Shown: one piece after another, positions 35,617 to 45,256 of the stretch
Position numbering within the stretch: position 1 is the stretch's first letter
Layout: every line of letters starts with the position of its first letter
Assembly: GCF_016900045.1 (NCBI RefSeq)
Contig: NZ_JACSNP010000005.1
Span: 1 to 64,000, forward strand
Direction of reading: 5' to 3'
DNA length: 64,000 nt
From: Fusobacterium mortiferum
GTDB taxonomy: Bacteria; Fusobacteriota; Fusobacteriia; Fusobacteriales; Fusobacteriaceae
Translations under genes and position numbers: made by a program
The notes under the pieces: generated by a model
Databases searched by the model: none
The model's input: the letters and a program-made list of their open reading frames with translations, nothing else
What the model was told of the DNA's origin: nothing

Positions 35617-36606
35617 ATGGATATAAGTATTATAGTTCCAATCTATAATGTAGAGGAGTATTTAGTAGAGTGTTTAAAAAGTATATATAAAATAGAAAAT
35701 TTAAGATATGAAGTTATCTTAGTAAATGATGGTTCTAAGGATAAGAGCTACAAGATAATGGAAGATTTTAAGGCTCTATATCCCAATCAGACAGTTCTAA
35801 TAAATAAGGAAAATGGAGGTTTATCTTCAGCTAGAAATGCAGGATTGAGAGTAGCTAAGGGAAGATATGTATCCTTTATAGATAGTGATGACTTTATAGA
35901 TACTGTAGAATTTGAAAAATTTGTAATTGAAGGGATAAAGTCTCGTGTAGACATAGCTGTAGGAAATATGAGATACTATGTTCCAGGAAGAATAGGGGAG
36001 CCACTATTTAGGTCTAAATTGATAAAGGAAGCTGGGACAGTAACAGGAATTGATTTTTTATGGACTCTATTTCAACAGCCAAAATGCTATAGAGAAGAGG
36101 TAGTAGATGATATCTATAGAAGAGATTTTTTAATAAAAAACAATCTTTTCTTTAATGAGGAGATTGTTCATGAGGATAGTGAATTTACTACTCTTGCCTA
36201 TATTAGAGCAAAGAAGATAAAGTATATTGATAAGGCTTTCTACTTCTATAGACAGAGAGAGGGAAGTATAATGAATAAGGTTTCTGAAAAAAGTATGGTT
36301 TCCCTTGAAAAAATTTGTGAAAAACTTTTCTTAGAGTTTGAAAAACTTAATAATAACAAAGGAAAGGAAGCTTTAGCTACACTTATCTTAAGTTTTTATT
36401 CAACTGTTGTATATAAGAGATATAATGGTGGAGGAGATTATAAGAGAGTTTATAAGAGATATAGAGAGCTGTATGCTGAGTTAAAAAAATATGCTCAAAG
36501 TAGTATTGAGTATAAGTTACTATCTTTTTCACTGTTTATTCCAAATATGATGAGAAAAATATTGGGAAAAGAGATAAGTAATGTTCAGAAGGTTCCAAAG
36601 TTTTAA
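35617..36606 (+). CDS. Glycosyltransferase family 2
   Basis: This is a 329-aa GT-A enzyme from ATG 35617. I prefer that ATG, with AAGGAG at 35605-35610, to the in-frame TTG at 35599. The opening DISIIVPIYNVEEYLVECLKSI, EVILVNDGSKD and FIDSDDFID mark the donor site, and NGGLSSARNAGL is typical. The C-terminal 100 residues are charged and helical, perhaps for membrane docking. Specificity is unknown. Confidence 0.88.
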   Translation: MDISIIVPIYNVEEYLVECLKSIYKIENLRYEVILVNDGSKDKSYKIMEDFKALYPNQTVLINKENGGLSSARNAGLRVAKGRYVSFIDSDDFIDTVEFEKFVIEGIKSRVDIAVGNMRYYVPGRIGEPLFRSKLIKEAGTVTGIDFLWTLFQQPKCYREEVVDDIYRRDFLIKNNLFFNEEIVHEDSEFTTLAYIRAKKIKYIDKAFYFYRQREGSIMNKVSEKSMVSLEKICEKLFLEFEKLNNNKGKEALATLILSFYSTVVYKRYNGGGDYKRVYKRYRELYAELKKYAQSSIEYKLLSFSLFIPNMMRKILGKEISNVQKVPKF

Positions 36607-36615
36607 GGAGGAATT

Positions 36616-37395
36616 ATGATACCTAAAAAAATTCACTATATTTGGTTGGGAAAAAATCCCTATCCAAATCTTATGGATATCTGTATTAACTCTTGGAGAG
36701 AGAAGCTACCAGATTATGAGATTATAGAGTGGAATGAGGAAAATCTAAATTTTTATGAAGAGATTAAAAAGAATAGATTTTTAAAGGAGTGTTACGAAAG
36801 GAAACTTTGGGCTTTTCTTTCCGATTATTTCAGAATAAAGGTACTATATGAGCATGGAGGAGTTTATTTAGATACAGATATGCAGATAGTAAAAAATATA
36901 GATAATCTTTTAGTAAATGAATTCTTTATAGGAGCAGAGAGAGAGGGAACAATAAGTGCTGGAATAATTGGAGTTATTCCAAAACATTCTCTTATAAATA
37001 AGATATTAAAATTTTATGAACAAGATATTTGGAGCGAACCAATATTTACCATTCCTGATATAATAACTAGAGTTGTAAAAAGAGAGTATGAGTTTCAACA
37101 AAAGAGGGATATAATAGAGATAGATAAAGGAATGATTATATATCCACCTAGATATTTCTATCCATACCATTTTACAGAGAATTTTAAATATAGCTGTATA
37201 AAAGAGGATACCTACGGAATACATTGGTGGGGAAAGAGTTGGGGGCAGAAAAAAGATTTGTCCAAACTATATTTTTTAGAGTTTAAACACTATCGTGGAG
37301 TAAAAAAGCTATTAGTGGAGTTACTAATCTCTATGAAACTTATGAAGTTTGTAAAGCAATCAAAACTATTGATAGAGTTAAGTAAAAGGATATAG
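36616..37395 (+). CDS. Glycosyltransferase of the OCH1/capsular synthesis type (GT32-like)
   Basis: This is a 259-aa protein. IPKKIHYIWLGKNPYP at the start, and YEHGGVYLDTDMQIVKNID carrying the DxD motif, are signatures of the Gly-transf-sug (GT32-like) fold. Members add hexoses or hexosamines in capsule and LPS loci. AAGGAGG lies before the ATG, and the next gene starts 8 bp after the stop. Confidence 0.85.
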   Translation: MIPKKIHYIWLGKNPYPNLMDICINSWREKLPDYEIIEWNEENLNFYEEIKKNRFLKECYERKLWAFLSDYFRIKVLYEHGGVYLDTDMQIVKNIDNLLVNEFFIGAEREGTISAGIIGVIPKHSLINKILKFYEQDIWSEPIFTIPDIITRVVKREYEFQQKRDIIEIDKGMIIYPPRYFYPYHFTENFKYSCIKEDTYGIHWWGKSWGQKKDLSKLYFLEFKHYRGVKKLLVELLISMKLMKFVKQSKLLIELSKRI

Positions 37396-37403
37396 GTGAG
37401 ATA

Positions 37404-38699
37404 TTGAAAAGATTAAAACGATTATTTGAAGATAGGTTGATATTAAACTTTTTGCACATACTCAGTGGAGATGCCTTTGCTTCTCTTCTTTCTATATTTT
37501 CAATCTCATTTATAACAAAGGGGATAGGTTTAGAAAAATATGGATTTATAGTCTTAGTTCAAGGGGTTGTATCTCTTATAGATGGACTTTTTAACTTTCA
37601 ATCTTGGCAAGGAGTAATAAAGTTTTTTCCAGAGGTAAGAGATGATGAGAATAGATTAAAATCTTTGATAAAGTTTAGCTATACCTTAGATATGGTAACA
37701 GCTTTAATAACCTTTCTAATAATTTTAACTTCAAGCTCGATAATTGGAAGGTTTTACAATTTTAGTAGAGAAGAGATAAATTTACTATTAGTTTTTGCTA
37801 TCTATGTAATATTTAATATACAGGGAACAGCAATAGGGATATTAAGAAGCTATAATAGATTTGATTATTTACGAAATCAAAGGGTAATAGTAGCAATTAT
37901 AAACTTTGCTCTTTTGGCTGGAGGATATATATTAAAGCTGGAAATACCATACTTTATCTTAGTATATCTATTCACTAATCTTGCAAACGCTCTACTACTA
38001 AACTATTTTGCAATGAAAGAATTGAGAAGAAGAAAGATTTTTGGTATAATGAAAACAAAATTACATTTCAATAGAGAGTTTTTTAAATTTACATGTTTAA
38101 CAAATATTAACTCTAGTTTGGATATCCCAGTTCAATATTTTGATAATCTTCTGGTAGGGAAAATGTTGTCCCTAGAACAGTTGGGAGTATATAAAATATG
38201 TAAAACTATAGCTATTGCTTTGGATAAGATAGGGGCACCTTTGTATCAAACTCTCTACCCCTATTTTTGTGAAAAAATTGTAGAGAAAAATTATGGAGAT
38301 ATTTTCAAAAGATGCTTAAAGATATCAGCTATATTAGGGATATTTTGTATATTTATACTTTTAGGTATGAATATTATTGGTTTTTCTCTTTTAGAAAAAT
38401 TCTTTTCTCAAGGATTGAAAAATTATAGCTTAGAGATAAATATATACCTTTTTATGAAGTCTTTAGCTACAGTAACAATTATAGTACACCCTCTATTTTT
38501 AGCTATGGGATTTATAAAAAGTGAGACTAAGATAATATTTATAGCAAATATGATATATCTTTTTGTACTGTTTTTATTGATAAAGAAATTAGCTCTCATA
38601 GGAGTGATACTAGCTTATGGAATACAGGTATTACTTATAGTTTTTATGAAAGGATTTGTAATTTTTGAAAAAAGAGATATTTTAAAAGTAAGTAACTAA
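37404..38699 (+). CDS. Wzx-like lipid-linked oligosaccharide flippase
   Basis: This is a 431-aa polytopic membrane protein of the MOP exporter superfamily with about twelve helices. The N-terminal GDAFASLLSIFSISFITKGIGLEKYGFIVLVQGV is typical of the Wzx/RfbX branch. It would move the finished lipid-linked unit to the periplasmic face for polymerisation. The start is TTG 37404, with AGGTGAG overlapping the previous stop; no ATG fits better. It is the last recognisable glycan gene. Confidence 0.85.
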   Translation: MKRLKRLFEDRLILNFLHILSGDAFASLLSIFSISFITKGIGLEKYGFIVLVQGVVSLIDGLFNFQSWQGVIKFFPEVRDDENRLKSLIKFSYTLDMVTALITFLIILTSSSIIGRFYNFSREEINLLLVFAIYVIFNIQGTAIGILRSYNRFDYLRNQRVIVAIINFALLAGGYILKLEIPYFILVYLFTNLANALLLNYFAMKELRRRKIFGIMKTKLHFNREFFKFTCLTNINSSLDIPVQYFDNLLVGKMLSLEQLGVYKICKTIAIALDKIGAPLYQTLYPYFCEKIVEKNYGDIFKRCLKISAILGIFCIFILLGMNIIGFSLLEKFFSQGLKNYSLEINIYLFMKSLATVTIIVHPLFLAMGFIKSETKIIFIANMIYLFVLFLLIKKLALIGVILAYGIQVLLIVFMKGFVIFEKRDILKVSN

Positions 38700-38724
38700 A
38701 TTTATGAGATAAAGGAGAGAAATA

Positions 38725-38994
38725 ATGGCAAGATTATATTATATAGAATTTTCACATATGATGATATTACAACAAGTTGATATAGATATGGAAACAGAGG
38801 AGGATATAGTAATAGCTTTAGGGTGTTCACTAAATAAGATACCTAAAAAATATCTGACTGCTGATTACTCTTATTACAATGGAAATATCTGTATATTTAG
38901 AAGAACAAAGGCTGAATTGTTAATAGCTTTTAAGAAATATAAGGAGAGCATTTTAAAAAATATAGAAGATTTAGAGAAAGAGTTAGAGGATTAA
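38725..38994 (+). CDS. Small protein of unknown function at the end of the glycan locus
   Basis: This is an 89-aa soluble protein with AAGGAGAG before the ATG. It has two beta-like segments (RLYYIEFSHMMIL and YSYYNGNICIFRRTKAELLIAF) around an acidic stretch, then a charged helix ending NIEDLEKELED. I recognise no family. It is 25 bp after the flippase and before a terminator, so it is probably the last gene of the transcript. Confidence 0.65.
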   Translation: MARLYYIEFSHMMILQQVDIDMETEEDIVIALGCSLNKIPKKYLTADYSYYNGNICIFRRTKAELLIAFKKYKESILKNIEDLEKELED

Positions 38995-39043
38995 TTGTTA
39001 AAAATTAATATTTTATACAGTTGGAAATTTTAATGAAATAAAA

Positions 39044-39095
39044 AATAAAAAACTTTAAGAATTATCTGTTGAATAACTCTTGAAGTTTTTTATTT
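39044..39095. terminator. Bidirectional terminator between the glycan locus and the deacetylase gene
   Basis: AAAAAACTTTAAGAATTA pairs, with mismatches, with TAACTCTTGAAGTTTTTT. A and T runs flank both sides. Confidence 0.75.
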
Positions 39096-39104
39096 TAAAA
39101 AATA

Positions 39105-40292
39105 TTATTTATTTAATTTGTCATAAGCAGATAAAATATTAAAAATTTGAAGAGTAACTCCTATTTTTAAGCTATCTTCATCAATATCAAATTTATCATT
39201 ATGAAGAGGAGCAGTAATTCCTTTTTTCTTATTCCCAACTCCTAAGTTAAAAAATGCTCCAGGAATTTTTTCAACGAAGTATGCAAAATCTTCAACTCCC
39301 ATATTAGCTAAAGTTTTTACATATATACCACTATCACCAAGTAGCTCTTTTCCATTTTCCTTTACAATATCTATATATTCATCATGGTTGATAAGGGCAG
39401 TATAACTATCTCTATATGTAACTTTTCCAGTAGCTCCATATCCTTTAGCAGTAAACTCTACCATCTCTTTAACTCTTTCTTTAACTTTATTTTTAATTTC
39501 AGGAGACAGAGTTCTTAGAGTACCTGATACTCTTACATTTTGAGCTACAATATTTTCTTTTTCTCCACCTATAATCTTACCAAAACTTAATACAGCTGAA
39601 TCTCTAGAGTCAATATTTCTACTTATTACACTTTGTAGGTTAGTAACTATTCCACAAGTAGCAACAATAGCATCAATTCCTTGGCTTGGGTAAGCTCCAT
39701 GGCAACTTTTTCCTTCAACTTCAATAATTACGTCGGTAGAAGAAGCACAGTAAGCTCCATACTTTATTCCAATTACACCACACTCTATAGTAGGGTCAAC
39801 ATGAAGTCCAAATATGGCATCAACACCTTCTAAGCAACCATCTTCAATCATAGGTAATGCTCCTCCAGTTGTTTCTTCAGCTGGTTGGAATAGTAGTCTT
39901 ACATTACAAGGTAAAGAGTCTCTGTTTTCAGATATAGTTTTAGCTACTCCTAGTAGTATAGCAGTATGAACATCATGTCCACAAGCATGCATATGTCCAC
40001 TTATTGTAGAAGAGTACTCTTTATTTCCACACTCTAATATAGGTAAAGCGTCCATATCGGCTCTAAGGGCTATAGTGATATCTTTATTTTTTCCCTCAAT
40101 ATCAACTACTATACCACTTTTTCCTACTCCTGTTTTGTATGTAAGACCCATCTCATCTAAAAGAGATGTTACATAGGCAACTGTTTTAGGTAATTCGAAA
40201 TCTAACTCTGGAATTTTATGTAATTCTCTTCTTGTATTTATAAACCATTGATTATTTTTTTCAATATTTTGAAGAATGTTCTCTCTATTCAT
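39105..40292 (-). CDS. M20-family amidohydrolase, probable N-acetyldiaminopimelate deacetylase
   Basis: This is a 395-aa metal-dependent deacylase. ALRADMDALPI, HACGHDVHTAILLG and PAEETTGGALPMIEDG hold the M20 metal ligands and catalytic glutamates; a dimerisation domain sits near 185-290. M20D members include hippurate and indole-acetyl hydrolases as well as the deacetylase of the acetylated DAP route. The neighbours dapH and an aminotransferase make the latter role the best reading. I choose ATG 40290-40292, 7 bp after GGAGG, over the TTG just upstream. It is divergent from lysC and not under the lysine riboswitch. Confidence 0.8.
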   Translation of the reverse strand: MNRENILQNIEKNNQWFINTRRELHKIPELDFELPKTVAYVTSLLDEMGLTYKTGVGKSGIVVDIEGKNKDITIALRADMDALPILECGNKEYSSTISGHMHACGHDVHTAILLGVAKTISENRDSLPCNVRLLFQPAEETTGGALPMIEDGCLEGVDAIFGLHVDPTIECGVIGIKYGAYCASSTDVIIEVEGKSCHGAYPSQGIDAIVATCGIVTNLQSVISRNIDSRDSAVLSFGKIIGGEKENIVAQNVRVSGTLRTLSPEIKNKVKERVKEMVEFTAKGYGATGKVTYRDSYTALINHDEYIDIVKENGKELLGDSGIYVKTLANMGVEDFAYFVEKIPGAFFNLGVGNKKKGITAPLHNDKFDIDEDSLKIGVTLQIFNILSAYDKLNK

Positions 40293-40437
40293 CAATTTTC
40301 CTCCATTATATGGTTTTGTTTTTGAATTATTTTATTATCTATATAGGAAAAAGTAAAATATATTTTTAAAATGATTAGTATTTAATATATATATTTTTAT
40401 TTTTTGAAGTTTTGGAGTAGAATACTCACAAGTTAAT

Positions 40438-40620
40438 AAAACAGACTGAGGAGCAGTTGATAAGAGTAAGATTTATGAGCTTTCCAGTGCTAAGATTAGA
40501 TCTGAAAGGTAAAACTGCCGAAGTGAAAATTTTAATGGAGAAAGATTTTTGCTGGGTATATGAATAAGATTCATATAACTGTCATTGAGGTATTCAATGT
40601 TGTGCTTTCTGTGGAGTGAA
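40438..40620 (+). promoter_or_regulatory. Lysine riboswitch (L box)
   Basis: The conserved core of the lysine riboswitch can be followed: GAGGAGCAGTTGATAAGAGTA at the 5' side, GAAAGGTAAAACTGCCGAAG, TGCTGGGTATATGAATAAG with its hairpin, TGTCATTGAGG, and the 3' closing TTCTGTGGAGTG. P1 can be drawn between ACAGA (40441-40445) and TCTGT (40608-40612). It binds L-lysine and lowers expression of the downstream genes. An intrinsic terminator lies 44 nt further on, so control is probably by attenuation. Confidence 0.93.
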
Positions 40621-40663
40621 AATGATAGATATTATATTTTTATATTTATTTATTTTGTCGTAC

Positions 40664-40692
40664 ACAGCAGAAGCCTCTGCTGTTTTTTTTTA
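40664..40692 (+). terminator. Terminator of the lysine riboswitch
   Basis: ACAGCAGA (40664-40671) pairs with TCTGCTGT (40676-40683), followed by a run of nine or ten T. It lies between the aptamer and lysC, so it acts as the expression platform. Confidence 0.92.
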
Positions 40693-40719
40693 CAAAAATT
40701 TGTTACAGAGGGGTAAAAA

Positions 40720-41922
40720 ATGAGAATAGTATTGAAGTATGGTGGTTCAAGTGTAGCCACAATTGAAAAAATTCAACAGATAGCAGATTATTTAATAGAG
40801 TTGAAGAAGGAGTACAAGGAGATTGTAGTTGTAGCTTCAGCTATGGGGAAGACTACAGATGGATTGATAAAATTAGCAAAGGAGATTACTCCAAATCCAA
40901 ATCAAAGAGAGTTGGACTCGTTGATGTCAATTGGAGAGCAACAGACAGTAGCTCTAATGGCTATGGCACTTACAGCAAAGGGACAAAAGGCTTTATCCCT
41001 TACAGGATACCAAGCTGGAATAAAAACAGCAGGTGTTCATACTAAAAATAAGATTCAAAATATATCTTCAGAGAGAATAGAGAGACATTTAGCAGAAGGA
41101 AATATAGTTCTTGTTACAGGATTTCAAGGAATAAATGAAGCGGGAGATATCACTACATTGGGAAGAGGAGGTTCAGATACAAGTGCTGTGGCTTTAGCTG
41201 TAGCATTAAAATGTGAATGTAGAATATATACTGATGTAGAGGGAATATATAGTGTAGATCCAAGAGTTTATCCAGAGGCTAAATTTTTAGATAAAATATC
41301 ATATGAAGAGATGATGGAGATGGCTAACTTAGGGGCTGGAGTTATGGAGACAAGAGCTGTAGAGTTAGGAAAAAAATATAATATACCAATATTTGTAGGA
41401 AAGAGTTTAAGTAAAACAGGGGGAACATATATTATGGAAAAAAATATAGCAATGGAAGATAAACTAGTAACTGGAGTTAGTATAACAAAGGAGATAATAG
41501 TAACTACTATATCTAATATACCTTTCTCTAGTGAAAATGTAGCAGAGATATTTTCAACTATTGATAGTTGTGGATTAAATATAAATATGATAACACAAAA
41601 TATTAATAAACATATGAAAGTAGAAATATCATTTAGTTGTCAAGCTTCAGAAAAATATTTATTAGAGCAGGTAACTGAAAAGATAAAAGAAAGATTTTCT
41701 ACTTGTGAGATAGAATTAAATGAAAATTTAGGAATGATATCAATAGTTGGAGTAGGAATGATAAATAACTCTGGTATAGCTGGAAAATTTTTCAGTGTTT
41801 TAAGTAGAAATGGAGTAAACTTCTATCAAGTGACAACATCTGAGATAAGTATCTCATGTAGTATAGATAGAGAGAATATACAAAGAGCTGTAGAAGCAGT
41901 AGGAAGAGAATTTTCATTATAG
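40720..41922 (+). CDS. lysC: Aspartate kinase
   Basis: This is a 400-aa enzyme that phosphorylates L-aspartate, the first step to diaminopimelate, lysine, threonine and methionine. The N-terminal LKYGGSSVATIEKI with the substrate lysine, TTLGRGGSDTSAVALAVAL, and ADKCEIYTDV-like CECRIYTDVEGIYSVDPR are clear. The C-terminal 140 residues form two ACT domains (ISNIPFSSENVAEIF and SIVGVGMINNSGIAGKFF), which usually mediate feedback inhibition. GAGGGG precedes the ATG. It is the first gene behind the lysine riboswitch. Confidence 0.96.
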   Translation: MRIVLKYGGSSVATIEKIQQIADYLIELKKEYKEIVVVASAMGKTTDGLIKLAKEITPNPNQRELDSLMSIGEQQTVALMAMALTAKGQKALSLTGYQAGIKTAGVHTKNKIQNISSERIERHLAEGNIVLVTGFQGINEAGDITTLGRGGSDTSAVALAVALKCECRIYTDVEGIYSVDPRVYPEAKFLDKISYEEMMEMANLGAGVMETRAVELGKKYNIPIFVGKSLSKTGGTYIMEKNIAMEDKLVTGVSITKEIIVTTISNIPFSSENVAEIFSTIDSCGLNINMITQNINKHMKVEISFSCQASEKYLLEQVTEKIKERFSTCEIELNENLGMISIVGVGMINNSGIAGKFFSVLSRNGVNFYQVTTSEISISCSIDRENIQRAVEAVGREFSL

Positions 41923-41933
41923 GGGGAAAGAGA

Positions 41934-42917
41934 ATGAGAGTAGCAATAGTAGGAGCAACAGGTTTAGTTGGAGGAACATTTTTAAAAGTTTTAGAGGAAA
42001 GAGATTTAGGAATAACAGATTTACTTCTTTTTGCAAGTAGTAGAAGTGCAGGAAAAAAAGTAAACTTTAGAGGAAAAGAGTATACAGTAGAGGAATTGAA
42101 TGAGGATAGTTTCAAAGGTAGAGGAATAGATATAGCACTTTTCTCAGCTGGAGGAGGAACAAGCTTAAAATACGCACCATTAGCAGCTCAAGAGGGGGTA
42201 TTAGTAATAGATAACTCATCAGCTTGGAGAATGCATGAGGATGTACCATTAGTTGTACCAGAAGTAAATCCAGAGGCAGCTTTACAACATAAAGGAATAA
42301 TAGCTAATCCAAATTGTTCAACAATTCAATGTATGGCACCCTTGAAAGCTTTAGAAAAATATGGTATAAAAAGAGTGGTATATAGTACATATCAAGCTGT
42401 GTCAGGAACTGGATATAAAGGGGTTCAAGATTTAGAAGAGGGACTTAAAGGAAATCCACCAAAAACTTATCCACATCAAATAGTAAATAACTGTTTACCT
42501 CATATAGATGTATTCTTAGAAGATGGGTATACTAAGGAAGAGAAAAAAATGGTAGATGAAACAAGAAAAATTTTAGGTTTACCAAATCTTCCAGTTACAG
42601 CAACTTGTGTAAGAGTTCCAGTAATGAATTCACACTCTGTATCTATTAACGTAGAGTTAGAGAATGATTTTGATATAGAAGAGGTAAAAAGAGAGTTAGC
42701 TCAAACTAATGGAGTGGTTCTATTAGATAGAGTAGCAGAAAATATCTATCCATTAGCTAATGATGCAACTGGAAAAGATGAGATTTTCGTTGGAAGAGTA
42801 AGAAGAGATAACAGTGTAAAATATGGAATTAACCTATGGACAGTAGCTGACAATATAAGAAAAGGGGCAGCTACAAACGCAGTACAAATAGCTGAGTTAT
42901 TTTCAAAAGGTATGTAG
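41934..42917 (+). CDS. asd: Aspartate-semialdehyde dehydrogenase
   Basis: This is a 327-aa NADPH-dependent enzyme reducing aspartyl phosphate to aspartate semialdehyde. The nucleotide-binding IVGATGLVGGTFLKVL and the catalytic cysteine in NPNCSTIQCMAPL (about C128) are visible, and the conserved RVPVMNSHS segment lies near 225. Length is normal. It is 11 bp after lysC in the riboswitch-controlled operon. Confidence 0.96.
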   Translation: MRVAIVGATGLVGGTFLKVLEERDLGITDLLLFASSRSAGKKVNFRGKEYTVEELNEDSFKGRGIDIALFSAGGGTSLKYAPLAAQEGVLVIDNSSAWRMHEDVPLVVPEVNPEAALQHKGIIANPNCSTIQCMAPLKALEKYGIKRVVYSTYQAVSGTGYKGVQDLEEGLKGNPPKTYPHQIVNNCLPHIDVFLEDGYTKEEKKMVDETRKILGLPNLPVTATCVRVPVMNSHSVSINVELENDFDIEEVKRELAQTNGVVLLDRVAENIYPLANDATGKDEIFVGRVRRDNSVKYGINLWTVADNIRKGAATNAVQIAELFSKGM

Positions 42918-42926
42918 GAGGTTAGA

Positions 42927-43814
42927 ATGAGCGTATTTACAGGGTCAGGAGTAGCACTAATTACTCCATTTACAAATGATGATAGAGTAGATTTTGAAAA
43001 GTTAGGGCAATTACTTGAGTATCATATAGAGAGTGGAATAGATGCAATAGTAATAAATGGAACTACTGGAGAGAGTGCAACTTTAACAGACGAGGAAAAA
43101 AATGAGATTGTAAGATTTACAGTTGAAAGAGTAAATAAAAGGATACCAGTTATAGCTGGAACAGGAGCAAACAACACAAGACATGCTATTGAACTTAGTA
43201 AAAAAGCTTGTGAATTAGGAGTAGATGGATTATTAGTAGTAACTCCTTACTATAATAAAGGAAATGAAAATGGGATATATGAGCACTATAGACTTATAGC
43301 TGAAAGTGTAACTTGTCCAATAATCCTTTACAATGTACCATCAAGAACAGGAGTTAATCTATCTATAAATCTATTAAAAAGATTAGCAAAATTAGAGAAT
43401 GTAGTAGCTATAAAAGAGGCTAGTGGAAATATTTCCTATGTTGGAGAGATAGCAAGAGAGGTACCAGAGCTAGATATATATTCAGGAAATGATGATATGA
43501 CAATACCTCTTATGGCTTATGGAGGTGTTGGAGTAATATCAGTATCTGCTAATATTATTCCAAATGTTGTTCACAATATGTGTATGAGCTTTTTAGACCA
43601 CGATATTGAGTTAGCAAAGACACTACAACTTCACTATAACGATTTAGTAGATTCTCTTTTCATAGAGGTAAATCCAATTCCTGTAAAGGAAGCTATGAAC
43701 TATTTAGGATATGGAGTAGGAGCTTGTAGATTACCTTTAGGTGAGATGTATGAAGAGAACAGAAAAAAACTGCATAGAGTATTGGACTCTCATGGGGTGA
43801 AAGCATGGAAGTAA
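42927..43814 (+). CDS. dapA: 4-Hydroxy-tetrahydrodipicolinate synthase
   Basis: This is a 295-aa TIM-barrel aldolase condensing pyruvate and aspartate semialdehyde. The Schiff-base lysine lies in VVAIKEASGNISY (about K163), the GTTGESATL motif near 44-52 and the tyrosine in YYNKGNENGIYEHY and LYNVPSRTG complete the site. It overlaps dapB by 10 bp, which implies coupled translation. Confidence 0.97.
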   Translation: MSVFTGSGVALITPFTNDDRVDFEKLGQLLEYHIESGIDAIVINGTTGESATLTDEEKNEIVRFTVERVNKRIPVIAGTGANNTRHAIELSKKACELGVDGLLVVTPYYNKGNENGIYEHYRLIAESVTCPIILYNVPSRTGVNLSINLLKRLAKLENVVAIKEASGNISYVGEIAREVPELDIYSGNDDMTIPLMAYGGVGVISVSANIIPNVVHNMCMSFLDHDIELAKTLQLHYNDLVDSLFIEVNPIPVKEAMNYLGYGVGACRLPLGEMYEENRKKLHRVLDSHGVKAWK

Positions 43815-44503
43815 TAATACATGGAGCTGGGGTAATGGGAAGTGTTGTAAAAGAGTGTGCTAAAAATCAAGGGATAGAGGTTACAGGTTTTGCTGATGAG
43901 CTATCAACTGAAAAGGGAGATGTAATAGTGGATTTCTCACATTACAGCAGATTGGATACTCTTTTAGATTATGCTGTGGATAGAGGACTACCATTAGTTA
44001 TAGCTACAACTGGATATTCTGACGAAATATTAAAAAAGATAGAGAACTCAAGTAAAAAAATACCAATTCTTTTATCATCTAATATGTCATTGGGAATAAA
44101 TCTATTACAGGATATACTTGAAAAGATAACACCTATTTTATACCCAAATTATGATATAGAGTTAATTGAGAAACACCATAATAAAAAGATAGACTCTCCA
44201 AGTGGAACTGCTAAAACTCTTCTAGAAGTTATAAAAAAGAATATAGATGAGGTTATTGAAGAGAAATATGGAAGAGTTGGAATGGAGAAAAGAGAGAAAA
44301 ATGAGATAGGAGTTCACTCACTAAGGGGGGGAACAATAGTAGGAGAGCATTCTGTTCTTTTCTGTGGAAATGATGAGATAATAGAACTAAAACACATAGC
44401 TCTATCAAAAAAAATATTTGCTGAAGGAGCTTTACAAGGAGCTAAGTTTATAATTGGAAAAGAGTTTGGTCTCTATTCAATGAAAGATATATTTAATAGT
44501 TAA
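43805..44503 (+). CDS. dapB: 4-Hydroxy-tetrahydrodipicolinate reductase
   Basis: This is a 232-aa NAD(P)H-dependent reductase. The glycine-rich [11 protein letters not shown], the GYSDE loop after IATTG, and the substrate site [16 protein letters not shown] with the His pair, Lys and SGT are all present. It is about 35-40 residues shorter than the E. coli enzyme, mostly in the N-terminal cofactor domain, but no key residue is missing. It starts inside the end of dapA. Confidence 0.95.
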   Translation: MEVIIHGAGVMGSVVKECAKNQGIEVTGFADELSTEKGDVIVDFSHYSRLDTLLDYAVDRGLPLVIATTGYSDEILKKIENSSKKIPILLSSNMSLGINLLQDILEKITPILYPNYDIELIEKHHNKKIDSPSGTAKTLLEVIKKNIDEVIEEKYGRVGMEKREKNEIGVHSLRGGTIVGEHSVLFCGNDEIIELKHIALSKKIFAEGALQGAKFIIGKEFGLYSMKDIFNS

Positions 44504-44514
44504 GGAGTGATAAA

Positions 44515-45222
44515 ATGAGTAACAATTTAAATACAGCTGAGGAGTTAATAGCATATATAAAGAACTCTACTAAAAAAACACCAGTAAAGGCATATGTAAA
44601 TGGAGATTTAACAGGGTTAGAAACTTCTGCTAAAGTTTTTAAAGGAGATAGCTCTTATATAATAATAGGAGATAATTCAGAAGTAGAGAGAATATTAGAA
44701 GAGTATAAAGATAGAATAACTGATTACTGTATAGAAAATGATAGAAGAAATTCAGGAGTTCCTACTTTAGATATGAGAAATATAAATGCTAGAATAGAGC
44801 CGGGAGCAGTAATAAGAGATAAGGTAACAATAGGAAATAACGCTGTTATTATGATGGGAGCTGTAATAAACATAGGAGCTATAATAGGAGATAACAGTAT
44901 GATAGATATGGGAGCTATTCTAGGAGGAAGAGCTACTGTAGGAAAGAATTGTCATATAGGGGCAGGAGCTGTTTTAGCGGGAGTTATAGAGCCACCATCA
45001 GCTAAGCCAGTAGTTGTAGAAGATGGAGTTTTAATAGGAGCTAATGCTGTAGTAATAGAAGGAGTAAGAATAGGAGCCGGAGCTGTTGTGGGGGCAGGAG
45101 CTGTTGTAATAGAGGATGTACCAGCTGGAGCTGTTGTTACTGGAAATCCAGCTAGAATAGTAAAAAATGTAGATGAAAAAACACTAAGTAAGACACAATT
45201 AGTAGATGATTTAAGAAAATAA
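44515..45222 (+). CDS. dapH: Tetrahydrodipicolinate N-acetyltransferase
   Basis: This is a 235-aa acetyl-CoA-dependent enzyme. The N-terminal helical domain ([24 protein letters not shown]) followed by a left-handed beta helix of hexapeptide repeats (about 95-215, ending [19 protein letters not shown]) matches the DapH family in length and order. It places the lysine pathway in the acetylated branch, not the succinylated or the direct dehydrogenase or transaminase branches. Confidence 0.93.
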   Translation: MSNNLNTAEELIAYIKNSTKKTPVKAYVNGDLTGLETSAKVFKGDSSYIIIGDNSEVERILEEYKDRITDYCIENDRRNSGVPTLDMRNINARIEPGAVIRDKVTIGNNAVIMMGAVINIGAIIGDNSMIDMGAILGGRATVGKNCHIGAGAVLAGVIEPPSAKPVVVEDGVLIGANAVVIEGVRIGAGAVVGAGAVVIEDVPAGAVVTGNPARIVKNVDEKTLSKTQLVDDLRK

Positions 45223-45256
45223 TTTTAATTGAGCATCAAGATATAGGGGGAACAAA

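Noticed and set aside
40305-40310. TATAAT on the minus strand just before the deacetylase gene
   Set aside because: Transcription from it would start about six bases before the ATG and remove the SD, so it is not a plausible promoter for this gene.
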